64,000 bases of DNA from Streptomyces sp. CC0208 (GCF_003443735.1 NZ_CP031969.1:3782001-3846000), one strand, 5' to 3'; shown: positions 8,834 to 17,245, counted from the first letter of the stretch. Notes: generated by a model from the letters alone, not told the origin. Made by a program: numbers and translations.

Positions 8834-9271
8834 GTGGGGGTGACGTACAAGTACTTCGGCGCGCCCGACGGCGCGACCGCGGCCCGTGTCCCGATCTCGA
8901 TGCGCCCCGAGGAACTCGGCGGCGACGAGCTCGGGATGAACGGCATGTTCACCAAGATCAAGCCGGAGACCATGGCGGCCATGGTCCTCACCGGCATCGA
9001 GGGCGTCCCCCTCCACAAGGTCCCCCCGCTCGAACTGGTCGTCCTGCACCCCGACTACGCGGTGGTCAAGCTCCCCATGACGGTCGTGGACCCTCTGCGC
9101 GGCATAGGCGAGGAAGCGGTCGGCGCGGCGGCGTTCATCTGGTCGACGGTCCCGGACCGGGGCGGGCCGCGGGACGCGTTCAACGTGTACCAACTGCTGC
9201 ACGAGTGGCAAGACTTCAGCCATCGGTTGCATGAGGCGGGGCATCAGCCGTATTGCCTGGTGTGGCCCTGA
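8834..9271 (+). CDS. Conserved hypothetical protein, unknown function
   Basis: A soluble protein of about 145 residues, starting VGVTYKYFGAPDG. It has no signal or membrane helix. A hydrophobic core repeat (LELVVLHPDYAVVKLPMTVVDPLRG) suggests a compact alpha/beta fold, and the end is basic and histidine-rich (HRLHEAGHQPY). I do not recognise a family. The GTG at 8834 is preceded by AGGAA about 10 bp away; GTG at 8840 or an upstream ATG at 8624 are alternatives. The last 56 bp of the coding region recur at 11748-11803, so the 3' end was involved in a duplication or insertion event. A strong terminator follows at 9293. Confidence 0.7.
   Translation: MGVTYKYFGAPDGATAARVPISMRPEELGGDELGMNGMFTKIKPETMAAMVLTGIEGVPLHKVPPLELVVLHPDYAVVKLPMTVVDPLRGIGEEAVGAAAFIWSTVPDRGGPRDAFNVYQLLHEWQDFSHRLHEAGHQPYCLVWP
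9212..9267 (+). repeat. 56-bp direct repeat, left copy
   Basis: Matches 11748-11803 at 53 of 56 positions (differences at 9220, 9228 and 9263). This copy is the 3' end of the hypothetical gene at 8834. The pair brackets the TetR/MFS cassette. Confidence 0.95.
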
Positions 9272-9292
9272 GCTGGGGTTTTCTTGCGGATC

Positions 9293-9321
9293 GGGCGGGG
9301 TCTTCGGGCCTCGCCCTTTTT
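9293..9321 (+). terminator. Rho-independent terminator
   Basis: GGGCGGGGTC and GGCCTCGCCC form a 10-bp stem with two G-T pairs, closed by a TTCG tetraloop and followed by five T. It sits 21 bp after the stop of the hypothetical gene at 8834 and is the best classical terminator in the window. Confidence 0.85.
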
Positions 9322-9444
9322 GGTGCCGGGGAGGGGCCGTCAGGCGGCTCGGGCACGTTGCGGGCACGTGGGTTTCGCCACCCGCTGACCCGTGCCTTCG
9401 AAGACCAACGGGCGGACAACACCGACTACTCGGCCGCCTGACGG

Positions 9445-10023
9445 TCAGCGCAGCAGCCGGTCGACCAGGCCGTCCACGTACTCCGGGGTGAGCGGGCCGG
9501 CGCCGAACAGGACGCGGATGTACATCGGGGCCATGACGTGGTCGACGACGGCCAGCGCGTCGGGGGGCCGCTCCCCGCGCTCGCGCGCCCGGTCGAGCAT
9601 GGACTGCAACTGCCGGGCGCGTTCGGCGAGGAAGCCGTCGCGCAGCCGCAGGCCCTCGGGTCCGGAGCCGGACAGGACGACGGCCAGGCGGAGCACGGCC
9701 AGGCCGTCGGGTCCGGTGATCTCGCGGGCCACGGCGGCCGCGTAGGTGCGCAGGTCGCCGACCAGGTCCCCGGTGTCGGGCATCGGTGACCGCGCGTTGA
9801 GGCGGGTCAGCGTCACGTCGGTGAGCAGCGCTTCGAGGCTGCCCCAGCGGCGGTAGACGGTGGTGTCGGCGACCCCCGCGCGGGCCGCGACCTCGCTGAC
9901 GGTGAATCCGCCGTAGCCGCGTTCGCCCACCAGCTCGGTGACGGCCTGATGCACCGCCGCGCCGACGCGGGCGCTGCGTCCGCCGGGCCGCCGGGTGCGC
10001 TGTTGCTCGTCCATGCCCCTCAC
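9445..10023 (-). CDS. TetR-family transcriptional repressor
   Basis: A 192-residue one-component regulator, almost certainly of the divergent MFS efflux gene. The N-terminal helix-turn-helix is clear (GGFTVSEVAARAGVADTTVYRRWG), followed by a helical ligand-binding domain with a TetR_C-like segment. An in-frame ATG three codons in (10014) is an alternative start. The 95-bp gap to the MFS start holds a perfect 33-bp palindrome that should be its operator. The inducing ligand cannot be read from the sequence. The gene lies between the two 56-bp direct repeats, so the pair may have been acquired together. Confidence 0.93.
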   Translation of the reverse strand: MRGMDEQQRTRRPGGRSARVGAAVHQAVTELVGERGYGGFTVSEVAARAGVADTTVYRRWGSLEALLTDVTLTRLNARSPMPDTGDLVGDLRTYAAAVAREITGPDGLAVLRLAVVLSGSGPEGLRLRDGFLAERARQLQSMLDRARERGERPPDALAVVDHVMAPMYIRVLFGAGPLTPEYVDGLVDRLLR

Positions 10024-10040
10024 CTTAAAGCAGTCCGTAC

Positions 10041-10069
10041 TTGCGTTTGCGTGCCACCCGCTCTACGGT
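10041..10069 (+). promoter_or_regulatory. Promoter of the MFS efflux gene
   Basis: TTGCGT (10041-10046), 17-bp spacer, TACGGT (10064-10069). This fits the Streptomyces housekeeping pattern TTGNNN / TANNNT. Transcription would start at about 10075, inside the palindromic operator. Confidence 0.65.
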
Positions 10070-10070
10070 C

Positions 10071-10103
10071 TCACTTAATGCAGCTGTCAGCTGCATTAAG
10101 TGA
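10071..10103. promoter_or_regulatory. 33-bp perfect palindrome, TetR operator
   Basis: Arms TCACTTAATGCAGCTG and CAGCTGCATTAAGTGA are perfect 16-mers around a single central T. It starts right after the -10 box of the efflux gene and lies between the divergent repressor and transporter, so bound repressor would block transcription initiation. Confidence 0.88.
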
Positions 10104-10118
10104 GGGGGAGGGGACGTC

Positions 10119-11513
10119 ATGCTCGTGGTGACCTGCCTGGGGCAGTTCATGGTGCTGCTCGACAACACCATCGTCGGCGCGGCACTGCCCGACATGCAGC
10201 ACCGCCTGGGCGCGGGGCTGACCGGCCTGCAATGGATCGTCGACGCCTATGTCCTGCTGGTCGCCATGCTGCTGCTGTCCGGCGGAGTCTTCGCCGACCG
10301 CTTCGGCCGCAAGCGCGTGTACCTGAGCGGTGTCGCGGTGTTCACCGCCGCGTCCGTGCTGTGCAGCGTCGCCCCCTCGGTCGGCTGGCTGGTGGCCGGG
10401 CGGGTGCTGCAGGGGGTCGGGGCCGCGGCCCTGAGCCCCGCCTCGCTCGCACTCCTGGTGGCCGCGCATCCCGCCCCGCGGGAACGGGTCAGGGCGATCG
10501 GACTGTGGGCCGGGCTCAGCGGCATCGGCCTGGCCGCCGGACCCGTGGCCGGCGGTGTCCTGGCGCAGGCGTTCGGCTGGCCCGCGATCTTCCTGGTCAA
10601 CGTGCCCATCGGCGTGGTCCTGCTGGTGGTCGGCCGACGCGTCCTGAAGGAGTCCCGCAACCGGGACGCCCGTGCCCTCGACATCCCCGGCACGATCCTG
10701 TCCGTCCTCGGGGTCGGCACCCTCGCCTACGCCCTGATCGAAGGCGGCTCGCGCGGCTGGACCTCACCGGTGATCCTCGGTGGCTTCGCCGCGGCGGCCG
10801 TCCTCCTCGCCGCGTTCGTCGCCGTCGAGCGGCGTCACCCCGCACCGATGCTGCCGATGGGCCTGTTCCGCAGTCGGCTGTTCACCGTCTCCAACTCCGC
10901 CATGGTCGTGGTGGGGTTCGCGCTCATGGGCTCGTCGTTCTTCTTCTCGCAGTTCTTCGTGTACGTCCAGGGCAGCTCGATCCTGCGGGCCGGACTGCAG
11001 ACCCTGCCCGCGACCCTCGCCATGGTCGTCGTCAGCCCCTTCGCGGGCCGCCTCGCCGCCAGGTACGGCTACCGGTCCGTCGTCACCGGCGGCCTGGCGC
11101 CGGCCGGGCTCGGGCTCCTCACTCTGGGCGGGGTGCACGCCGACACCGGTTACGCCGACGTGTGGTGGCGGCTCGCCACGGTCGGCGTCGGCTTCGCCCT
11201 GACCATGTCCCCGCTGACCGGCGCCGCCATCCAGGCGGTCGACCCGCAGGAGGGCGGCCTCGCTTCGGGCATCAGCAGCACCACGCGGCAGATCGGCGCG
11301 GTGCTCGGTGTGGCGGTGCTCGGGGCCGTGGTCCGCGCCCGGCAGTCCGGCGGTGCCTCCTTCGAGGCCGGTCTCGACAGCGCCTTCGCCGTGGCCGGAG
11401 CCGTCACCCTGGCCACCGCGGTGTGCACCGGCCTGTGGCTGGTGAGGTCCCGGTCGACACCCGCGCCCGCGCCGCGGCAGCGCCCCGACCTCAGCGCGCG
11501 GCGAACTCCGTGA
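10119..11513 (+). CDS. MFS drug efflux transporter, DHA2 (EmrB/QacA) type
   Basis: Proton-coupled exporter of 464 residues with about 14 membrane helices. The DHA2 signature is seen in the first helices (DNTIVGAALPDMQ), the loop 2-3 motif A (GVFADRFGRKRVYLSG) and the motif C-like glycine-rich stretch GIGLAAGPVAGG. A GAGGGGGAGGGG ribosome site precedes the ATG. It is transcribed away from the TetR gene from a promoter overlapping the palindromic operator. The substrate is unknown; resistance or export of a secondary metabolite is likely. The gene and its regulator are bracketed by 56-bp direct repeats. Confidence 0.93.
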   Translation: MLVVTCLGQFMVLLDNTIVGAALPDMQHRLGAGLTGLQWIVDAYVLLVAMLLLSGGVFADRFGRKRVYLSGVAVFTAASVLCSVAPSVGWLVAGRVLQGVGAAALSPASLALLVAAHPAPRERVRAIGLWAGLSGIGLAAGPVAGGVLAQAFGWPAIFLVNVPIGVVLLVVGRRVLKESRNRDARALDIPGTILSVLGVGTLAYALIEGGSRGWTSPVILGGFAAAAVLLAAFVAVERRHPAPMLPMGLFRSRLFTVSNSAMVVVGFALMGSSFFFSQFFVYVQGSSILRAGLQTLPATLAMVVVSPFAGRLAARYGYRSVVTGGLAPAGLGLLTLGGVHADTGYADVWWRLATVGVGFALTMSPLTGAAIQAVDPQEGGLASGISSTTRQIGAVLGVAVLGAVVRARQSGGASFEAGLDSAFAVAGAVTLATAVCTGLWLVRSRSTPAPAPRQRPDLSARRTP

Positions 11514-11944
11514 ACGGCCTCCAGGCGTCCGCCGACAGCGCCCACCGTGCGTCCGTCAACGACGCGTCAGGCGAAGGATCGGATGATCCGAAGGAAACGC
11601 CCTGGCTGGGTAGATCGCTCCACGGTCGGACCTCGCGGTCCAGCGGCTCTGCTCGGCGTCTCCACGGGCTCGGGAACCGGACAGCGTCCACCCTCGAGCC
11701 CGCTCACCATCGCGGGGCGGTCCTCCCCGCGACCGTGCGACGTGCAGGACTTCAGTCATCGGTCGCATGAGGCGGGGCATCAGCCGTATTGCCTGGTGGG
11801 GCCTGCGATCACCCGGTCAGCCCAACATGCGCTCGGTTCCCGTGGCTCCTACCGTGGATGAGTGAACGGCCGACGCATGACGCGTTCCAGTGGTCGACGG
11901 GACGGCGCGCGGCGGCCCGCACGGCAACGAAAGGCGGACCGACC
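11514..11944. other. Non-coding gap with the right repeat copy
   Basis: This 431-bp stretch separates the efflux gene from the CMD-family gene. It contains the right 56-bp repeat (11748-11803) and a short GGATC-GGAT-GATCC inverted repeat near 11578-11591. Its open frames have no coding-like third-position bias. It looks like junction DNA left by an insertion or duplication. Confidence 0.5.
11748..11803 (+). repeat. 56-bp direct repeat, right copy
   Basis: Same orientation as 9212-9267 and 53 of 56 bases identical. Here it is not the end of a recognisable gene, although the same reading frame continues past it for 18 codons in place of the stop. Confidence 0.95.
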
Positions 11945-12301
11945 ATGGCCACTCGGTCAGATACCCCCGTTCTCGACACACTCGCCGCCATGACCGTCGA
12001 CTCGATCGAGCGGTGCGGCCTGGACGAGAAGACGTTCCTCCTCACCCGCCTGGCCGCGCTCGCGGCCATGGACGCACCGGCGATCTCCTACCTCGCCCAT
12101 GTCGATCCTGCCGTCAAGGCCGACCTGACCGCCGAGCAACTGCAGGACGTTCTCGTCGCCATCGCCCCGGTCGTCGGCACGGCGCGCGTCATGTCGGCCG
12201 CGACACACATCACCGAGGCACTCGGCATCACCATCGCGCTGGCCGAGGCCGAGGCCGAGGTACTCGCGCAGGCGGAAGCCCAAAGTCGGAGCAAGCCCTG
12301 A
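11945..12301 (+). CDS. Carboxymuconolactone-decarboxylase-like (AhpD fold) small protein
   Basis: An all-helical 118-residue protein. The segment LTRLAALAAMDAPAISYLAH followed by AEQLQDVLVAIAPVVGTARV fits the CMD/AhpD fold. The CXXC-type cysteine pair of active AhpD enzymes is absent; the only cysteine is C22 (ERCGLD), so peroxidase activity is unlikely. The ATG is preceded by AAAGGCGG. In Streptomyces, proteins of this kind often sit in stress gene groups, which fits the neighbours downstream. It converges on an MFS gene 46 bp away. Confidence 0.7.
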   Translation: MATRSDTPVLDTLAAMTVDSIERCGLDEKTFLLTRLAALAAMDAPAISYLAHVDPAVKADLTAEQLQDVLVAIAPVVGTARVMSAATHITEALGITIALAEAEAEVLAQAEAQSRSKP

Positions 12302-12347
12302 GCGGAGTCTCCCCGCTCCGTGCCGGGCCGGGCCGGTACCGCTCTCG

Positions 12348-13763
12348 TCACCGGTGGCGGCCCGCGACCGGCTCGGGCGTACGGGGAAGGAAGGCTGCCG
12401 CGGTCAGGCCGCCGAGGCCGACCACGGCGAGGACGGCCATCGCGGCGGCGTAGGCGTTCTTCGACAGGCCCGCGACGAGGATGGTGCCGGCGATGGCGGT
12501 GCCGAAGGACGAGCCGAGGTTGGAGACGCTGCGGGAGAGGCCGGAGATCTCTCCCTGGCGCTGCTCGGGGAAGGCGGACTGGACGACGTTGACCGAGGGG
12601 GTCAGCATCACGCCGAGGCCGAGGCCGATCAGCAGCAGGCCCGGGGCGAACGCCCACGGTCCTGAGGAGCCGGCGACGAGGGCGATCAGAACGCCGATGC
12701 CGGCGACGGCGAGTGCGAACCCGGCCATGATCAGGGAACGTTGCGACCATTGTTTCGCCAGGCGCTCGGCGGCGAGCGAGGAGGCGAGCAGGCCGAGGGT
12801 GGCCGCGGTGAAGATCACGCCTGTCTGAACGGCGTCGTAGCCGCGGACGACCTGCAGGAACGCGGCGACGGTGAACGAGGTGCCCATGAGCACCAGCCAC
12901 TGGGCGTTCTGGGTGATCAGGCCGAGGTTGGACGTGCGGTTGCGGAACAGGCCGGTCGACAGCAGCGGCTCCTGCCCGGCCTTCTCCTGCCTGCGTACCC
13001 GTCGCAGGAACCAGACCAGGACGAGTGCCCCGGCCGCCAGCAGCGCGGCCGTCAGCCAGAGGTTGTTGTCGGCGGCGAGGATGCCCGAGACGATGAGTAC
13101 GAGGCCGGCCGCGGAGAGCACGGCGCCGGGGCTGTCGAAGTGCCGGCTCCGGTCGGGCGGCAGCGGGTCGTCGAGCGAGACGCTCAGGACGATGATCAGC
13201 ACGATCACCAGAGCCTGGAAGACGAACGCCGCACGCCAGCTGATCGCGGAGGTGATCAGACCGCCGATGAGCGGGCCCGCCGCCGCGCCGACGCCGCCGG
13301 CGGCCATGACGATGCCGAAGGCGCGGGCGCGTGAGGTGAGGTCGGAGAAGAGCAGGGTGGTGAGGATGTAGACGGGCGGGATCAGCAGGGCCGTCCCGAC
13401 GCCCTCGAGGATCGAGTTGCCGAGGATCAGCACGCCCAGCCCGGGCGACACCGCACTGAGGGCCGCGCCGACTCCGTACACGACGAGGCCGGTGAGGAAG
13501 CAGCGCTTACGGCCGAGGATGTCGGTCAGCTTGCCGCCGGGGATCATCAGTGCGGCCATGACCAGCAGGAAGATCGTGATGGCGACCTGGACGCCTTGGA
13601 CGGTCGTGTCGAGGTCGTGGCTGATGTCGTTGATCATCACGTTCATGTTCGACCCGGCGAAGCTGCAGATGAACTGCGCGAGGGCGAGCGGGGCCAGGAC
13701 CCGACGGCCGGAACCGGCCCGCGGCTGCGTGCGCGGTCCGGCCGGGGGGCTCTGCCCGGTCAT
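12348..13763 (-). CDS. MFS transporter, 14-helix exporter type
   Basis: A 471-residue integral membrane protein with the DHA2-like layout: about 14 helices, motif A-like loop GGKLTDILGRKRCFLTG, and the glycine-rich helix GVGAAAGPLIGGLI. Its start overlaps the stop of the GH15 gene by 4 bp (ATGA), so both are translated from one message. The substrate is unknown. It is quite distinct from the MFS gene at 10119, so it is not a local duplicate. Confidence 0.9.
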   Translation of the reverse strand: MTGQSPPAGPRTQPRAGSGRRVLAPLALAQFICSFAGSNMNVMINDISHDLDTTVQGVQVAITIFLLVMAALMIPGGKLTDILGRKRCFLTGLVVYGVGAALSAVSPGLGVLILGNSILEGVGTALLIPPVYILTTLLFSDLTSRARAFGIVMAAGGVGAAAGPLIGGLITSAISWRAAFVFQALVIVLIIVLSVSLDDPLPPDRSRHFDSPGAVLSAAGLVLIVSGILAADNNLWLTAALLAAGALVLVWFLRRVRRQEKAGQEPLLSTGLFRNRTSNLGLITQNAQWLVLMGTSFTVAAFLQVVRGYDAVQTGVIFTAATLGLLASSLAAERLAKQWSQRSLIMAGFALAVAGIGVLIALVAGSSGPWAFAPGLLLIGLGLGVMLTPSVNVVQSAFPEQRQGEISGLSRSVSNLGSSFGTAIAGTILVAGLSKNAYAAAMAVLAVVGLGGLTAAAFLPRTPEPVAGRHR

Positions 13764-15649
13764 GGTGCCTCCGCGCCTCGCGGCCCGTCATGCCGTCCGC
13801 GCTCGGCGGGCCGCGTCGTCTGCCGGTCGAGCTCCTCGTCGAGCCCGATCGCCGCGTCGATGAGGGCCAGGTGGGTGAACGCCTGGGGGAAGTTCCCGAG
13901 TTGCTCGCCGGACGGCCCGATCTCCTCGGCGAAGAGACCGACATGGTTGGCGTAGGTGAGCATTTTGTCGAAGGCGTAGCGGGCCTGGTGGACGCGGCCG
14001 GACTTGGCGAGGGCATGGACGTAGAGGAAGCTGCACAGGTTGAAAGTGCCCTCGGAGCCCCGCAGCCCGTCGGGGGAGGCCGCCGGGTCGTAGCGGTAGA
14101 CGAGGCTGTCGCTGACGAGTTCCGCGTCCATGGCGTCGAGTGTGGTCAGCCAGTCGGGGTCGTCCGGGGCGAGGAACCCGACGCGAGGCATGAGCAGCAG
14201 GGAGGCGTCGAGGACGTCCGTGTCGAAGTGCTGGACGAACGCGCTGCGCTTCTGGCTCCAGCCGCGGTCCACGATCTGGCGGAAGACGGTGTCGCGGGCG
14301 GCGGTCCACCGGCCGAGGTCGGCGGGACGGGAGTGAGCTGTGGCGACCTTGACGCCGCGGTCGAAGGCCACCCACGTCATGAGGCGGCTGTAGGTGAAGT
14401 TCTGGCGGCCGCCGCGGGTCTCCCAGATGCCCTCGTCGGGACGGTCCCAGTGGTCGACCAGCCAGTCCAGAAGGTCGGCGAAGACCTTCCAGCCGCGGAT
14501 GCCACCGATCTCCTCGGTCTCGGCGAGGGCGTAGGCGGCCTCGCCGTAGATGTCGAGCTGGATCTGGCCGGCGGCCTCGTTTCCGGCCCTGACCGGTGCG
14601 GAGCGGCGGTATCCCTCCAGATGGTCGAGGACCTCCTCCGTCAGACGGGGTTCGCCGTCGACGCGGTACATGATCTGGAGCGGTTCGCCGGAGGCGGTGG
14701 CGCCGGCGGCGAGGCGTGCGCGCAGCCAGCGACGGAAGGCGGCCGCCTCGTCGGTGAAGCCGAGGTCGATCAGCGCACGGACGGACAGCGAGGCGTCGCG
14801 GACCCAGGTGTAGCGGTAGTCCCAGTTGCGTTCGCCGCCGATCTGCTCGGGCAGGCCCATCGTGGCGGCCGCGATCGGGGCCCCGGTGGGGGCGTAGGTG
14901 AGCAGTTTGAGGGTGATCGCGGAGCGTACGACCATCTCGTGCCAGCGGCCGCGGTAGCGGCAGGAGCGCAGCCAGGTCAGCCAGAAGGTGCGACAGTCGT
15001 CGAAGGCCCTGGCGATCGCCTCGGCGTCGGGGCTCCGGCCGCCGGGGCGCCCGCTGCGAGTGCCGGCGCCGCCGCTCTCGCTGGTGAGGACGATCGCGGC
15101 CACTTCGCCGGCGTGCAGGGTGAAGCGGGCGGTGACGTCGCTGCCGTCCGGATGGAGGGCGACCGGGGCGGTGGCCTGCACATGCAGGTCCGTGTCGGGG
15201 CCGTGGAAGACGACGGACCCGTCGTCGAGGCGGTCCAGGGAGTGCCCGGCTCGGCCGTAGTCGAAGCGCGGCCGGCAGATCAGCTCGAACGGCAGACTGC
15301 CGCGCACCACGCGGGCCACCCGGACCAGGCGGTGCGTGGCGGACGGGGTCGCCGACGGGTCCGGCTCCATGAAGTCGACGACCTCACCGACGCCGTCCTG
15401 GGCCATGTAACGGGTCACCAGGACAGCCGTGTCCGGCATGTAGAGCTGGCGGACGGTGGCCTCGTCACCGACGTCGGCGGCCAGTCGGCAGTGGCCGCCG
15501 CGGTCGCTGTCGAGCAGGGAGGCGAACAGGCTGGGTGAGTCGAACCTCGGGGTGCACCACCAGTCGACGGTGCCGTCGGCGGCGATCAGTGCCGCGGTCT
15601 GCAGGTCGCCGACGAGCCCGTGGTCGGCGATGGGAGGGTAGGCGTCCAT
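13760..15649 (-). CDS. Glycoside hydrolase family 15 protein (glucoamylase/trehalase-like)
   Basis: A cytoplasmic enzyme of 629 residues without signal peptide. It has the N-terminal beta-sandwich segment (YPPIADHGLVGDLQTAALI, then DWWCTPRFDSPSLF) and the (alpha/alpha)6 domain with RNWDYRYTWVRDA. The candidate general acid is in GIWETRGG, and a later acidic block reads GSEGTFNLCSF. This is the bacterial GH15 type that includes trehalases and glucoamylases; the sequence does not decide the substrate. The ATG at 15649 is chosen because GAGGAG lies 5 bp upstream. Trehalose breakdown would fit a stress or dormancy role. It is coupled to the MFS gene downstream. Confidence 0.9.
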   Translation of the reverse strand: MDAYPPIADHGLVGDLQTAALIAADGTVDWWCTPRFDSPSLFASLLDSDRGGHCRLAADVGDEATVRQLYMPDTAVLVTRYMAQDGVGEVVDFMEPDPSATPSATHRLVRVARVVRGSLPFELICRPRFDYGRAGHSLDRLDDGSVVFHGPDTDLHVQATAPVALHPDGSDVTARFTLHAGEVAAIVLTSESGGAGTRSGRPGGRSPDAEAIARAFDDCRTFWLTWLRSCRYRGRWHEMVVRSAITLKLLTYAPTGAPIAAATMGLPEQIGGERNWDYRYTWVRDASLSVRALIDLGFTDEAAAFRRWLRARLAAGATASGEPLQIMYRVDGEPRLTEEVLDHLEGYRRSAPVRAGNEAAGQIQLDIYGEAAYALAETEEIGGIRGWKVFADLLDWLVDHWDRPDEGIWETRGGRQNFTYSRLMTWVAFDRGVKVATAHSRPADLGRWTAARDTVFRQIVDRGWSQKRSAFVQHFDTDVLDASLLLMPRVGFLAPDDPDWLTTLDAMDAELVSDSLVYRYDPAASPDGLRGSEGTFNLCSFLYVHALAKSGRVHQARYAFDKMLTYANHVGLFAEEIGPSGEQLGNFPQAFTHLALIDAAIGLDEELDRQTTRPAERGRHDGPRGAEAP

Positions 15650-15852
15650 GGCTTCTCCTCGTCGTGCGGGACACGTGTCCACCGCAGTTCGATCCGATGC
15701 CGCGGACGCGGAAGGCCGGGCACGCCCGGGAGGGCGGGCGAAGCCGGGAGAAGTTCCCCGCCCGGAGGGGCGATGTCCTCCCATCCTCCGTCCGGCGTAC
15801 CGGTGTCGCATCCCTGGGCGCCCTGGGACGCGCGGGGCACCGACGCGGCAGG

Positions 15853-15869
15853 TCACCTTTACCGGGTGA
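15853..15869 (+). promoter_or_regulatory. 17-bp inverted-repeat motif, site 1
   Basis: TCACCT-TTACC-GGGTGA, followed by GGCCCGG. It ends 81 bp before the GTG of the small gene at 15951. The same element lies at 16224 and 17246 at nearly the same distance from the next starts. Confidence 0.65.
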
Positions 15870-15950
15870 GGCCCGGACCGGCGTCGAGACGGAGGGTCGT
15901 AGGGAAGAACGCCGTCCGCCCGTCCCGGGAAGCCCAGGGGAGAACAGCTC

Positions 15951-16148
15951 GTGCGCTACGAGATCCGCGTCGAGGGACACCTGTCGGAAACGCTGGCCAA
16001 AGCGTTCCCGGAGCTGGGCCACGTGGTGATGTCCGGCCAGACGGTCCTGTTCGGCCCGGTCCTGGACGAGGCGCACCTGTACGGGCTGCTGGCACGCTGC
16101 CGGTCACTGGGACTGCGGGTCGTGGAGATGCGGCAGCTGCCGGAGTGA
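15951..16148 (+). CDS. Small conserved-type protein, 65 residues, unknown function
   Basis: A complete short gene with GTG start and an AGGGGAG ribosome site. The product (MRYEIRVEGHLSETLAKAFP...) alternates strands and helix in a ferredoxin-like or ACT-like way: strand, helix, strand VVMSGQTVLFGPV, helix LYGLLARCRSLG, strand LRVVEMRQL. No membrane segment and a single cysteine. I do not recognise a named family. It is preceded at 81 bp by the 17-bp motif shared with the next membrane protein genes, so it is probably co-regulated with them. Confidence 0.75.
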   Translation: MRYEIRVEGHLSETLAKAFPELGHVVMSGQTVLFGPVLDEAHLYGLLARCRSLGLRVVEMRQLPE

Positions 16149-16223
16149 CGGGAGGACCGGGCTCGGCGCGACACCGGACCGCATGCCGGCTTCCGCCCCA
16201 CCGCCGACGGCGGCGTCGTCGGA

Positions 16224-16240
16224 TCACCCTTGGTGGGTGA
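16224..16240 (+). promoter_or_regulatory. 17-bp inverted-repeat motif, site 2
   Basis: TCACCC-TTGGT-GGGTGA, followed by CCCCGG, 87 bp before the ATG at 16328. A second dyad GGTCAC-CGGC-GTGACC follows at 16252-16267. Confidence 0.65.
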
Positions 16241-16327
16241 CCCCGGCACCCGGTCACCGGCGTGACCCTGAGGCGGTCACCCTGTCGGCGGTCCGGAAGC
16301 GACCACTCGATCACGCGAGGAGGAGCC

Positions 16328-17008
16328 ATGACCGAGCCGCGTGGTCCGCAATCGCGTACCGGGCCGGAGCACCGGCCCGGCGGGGCGGCCTCCGGCCCCA
16401 TCGACGACCCGGCGCGGACAATCGACGACCCGACGCGGACACTGGAGCGGCTCGGCGGCTCCTGGACCTGGCTCCTGGCCTCGGCCGTCGCGACCCTGGT
16501 GCTGGGCGTCCTGGTCCTGGTCTGGCCGGAGGCGACCCTGCACGTCCTGGCGGTCCTCGTCGGCCTGCACCTGTTGGTGGCCGGGGCGTTCCGGTTCGTG
16601 GACGTCTTCGCACGCGGCGGGCACGAGCGGCTCCCGGGGCTGCTTCTGTCGGTGCTGTACGTCCTCGCCGGGGTGCTGTGCCTGCGCAACCCGCTGCAGA
16701 CGATCGCCGCGCTCTCCCTGATCGTCGGAGTCGTCTGGCTGATGTCCGGCGTCCTCACCCTCTACACGGCCCTCGCCGCCGTGGACCTGCCGCACCGCGG
16801 CGTCGTCCTCGGTGCCGCGGTGCTCGGCATCGTCGCGGGGATCGTGGTGCTCGCACTGCCGACCGAGTCGGCTCACGCCCTGACCCGGCTGCTCGGCCTG
16901 TGGCTGATCCTGCTCGGCCTGGGCGAGGCGGCGGTCGCCCTCGCGTGGCGGGCCGCACTCCGAAAGGCGCACCTCGCGGGTCCGCACTCCCCCACCGAGA
17001 CGGACTGA
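16328..17008 (+). CDS. HdeD-like (DUF308) membrane protein
   Basis: A 226-residue integral membrane protein. A polar N-terminus of about 45 residues (RTGPEHRPGGAASG) includes a small repeat (DDPARTIDDPTRT). It is followed by six hydrophobic helices in the DUF308 pattern, such as ATLVLGVLVLVWPEATL and GLHLLVAGAFRFVDVF. HdeD-type proteins are linked to acid or general stress in other bacteria, but the exact role is unknown. The ATG is set by GAGGAGGAG at good spacing. The 17-bp motif lies 87 bp upstream. Confidence 0.85.
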   Translation: MTEPRGPQSRTGPEHRPGGAASGPIDDPARTIDDPTRTLERLGGSWTWLLASAVATLVLGVLVLVWPEATLHVLAVLVGLHLLVAGAFRFVDVFARGGHERLPGLLLSVLYVLAGVLCLRNPLQTIAALSLIVGVVWLMSGVLTLYTALAAVDLPHRGVVLGAAVLGIVAGIVVLALPTESAHALTRLLGLWLILLGLGEAAVALAWRAALRKAHLAGPHSPTETD

Positions 17009-17132
17009 CACCGCACCCAGCCGTCGTTTTTCCGGCGGGCGCGGCAGACGCACCGGAACCCCTCGGTCGCCACAGCACCGTCATTACGAGCGACTGCGCC
17101 GTCACGTCTCGGTGCACCACCGGCGACTGCGC

Positions 17133-17228
17133 CAGGTCCAGGACACGGTCTCCGACACCGACCGGTACGTGGAGACCATCACGCCTCTGGCGTCCGACCC
17201 GGCCGTCCAGGAGGTCGTGATCAACCGG
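17133..17228 (+). pseudogene. Remnant of a Streptomyces membrane-protein gene
   Basis: In one frame the gap between two membrane-protein genes encodes QVQDTVSDTDRYVETITPLA and then SDPAVQEVVINR. This resembles the extracellular loop after the first helix in a common large Streptomyces membrane-protein family (pattern VSDTDRYVATVSPLA..DPAVQ). No start, membrane helix or further domain remains on either side; the frame continues only as an unrelated Pro/Ala/Arg-rich tail to the next gene. Best read as a decayed fragment. Confidence 0.5.
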
Positions 17229-17245
17229 TCCGCGCTGCCACACGC

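Noticed and set aside
9212..9267. tRNA 3' end as attachment site
   Set aside because: No cloverleaf or CCA-type arm can be drawn; the repeat is coding sequence of the hypothetical gene.
12240..12262. GCCGAG hexamer repeat as a regulatory repeat
   Set aside because: It simply encodes the Ala/Glu-rich end of a helix in the CMD-like protein.
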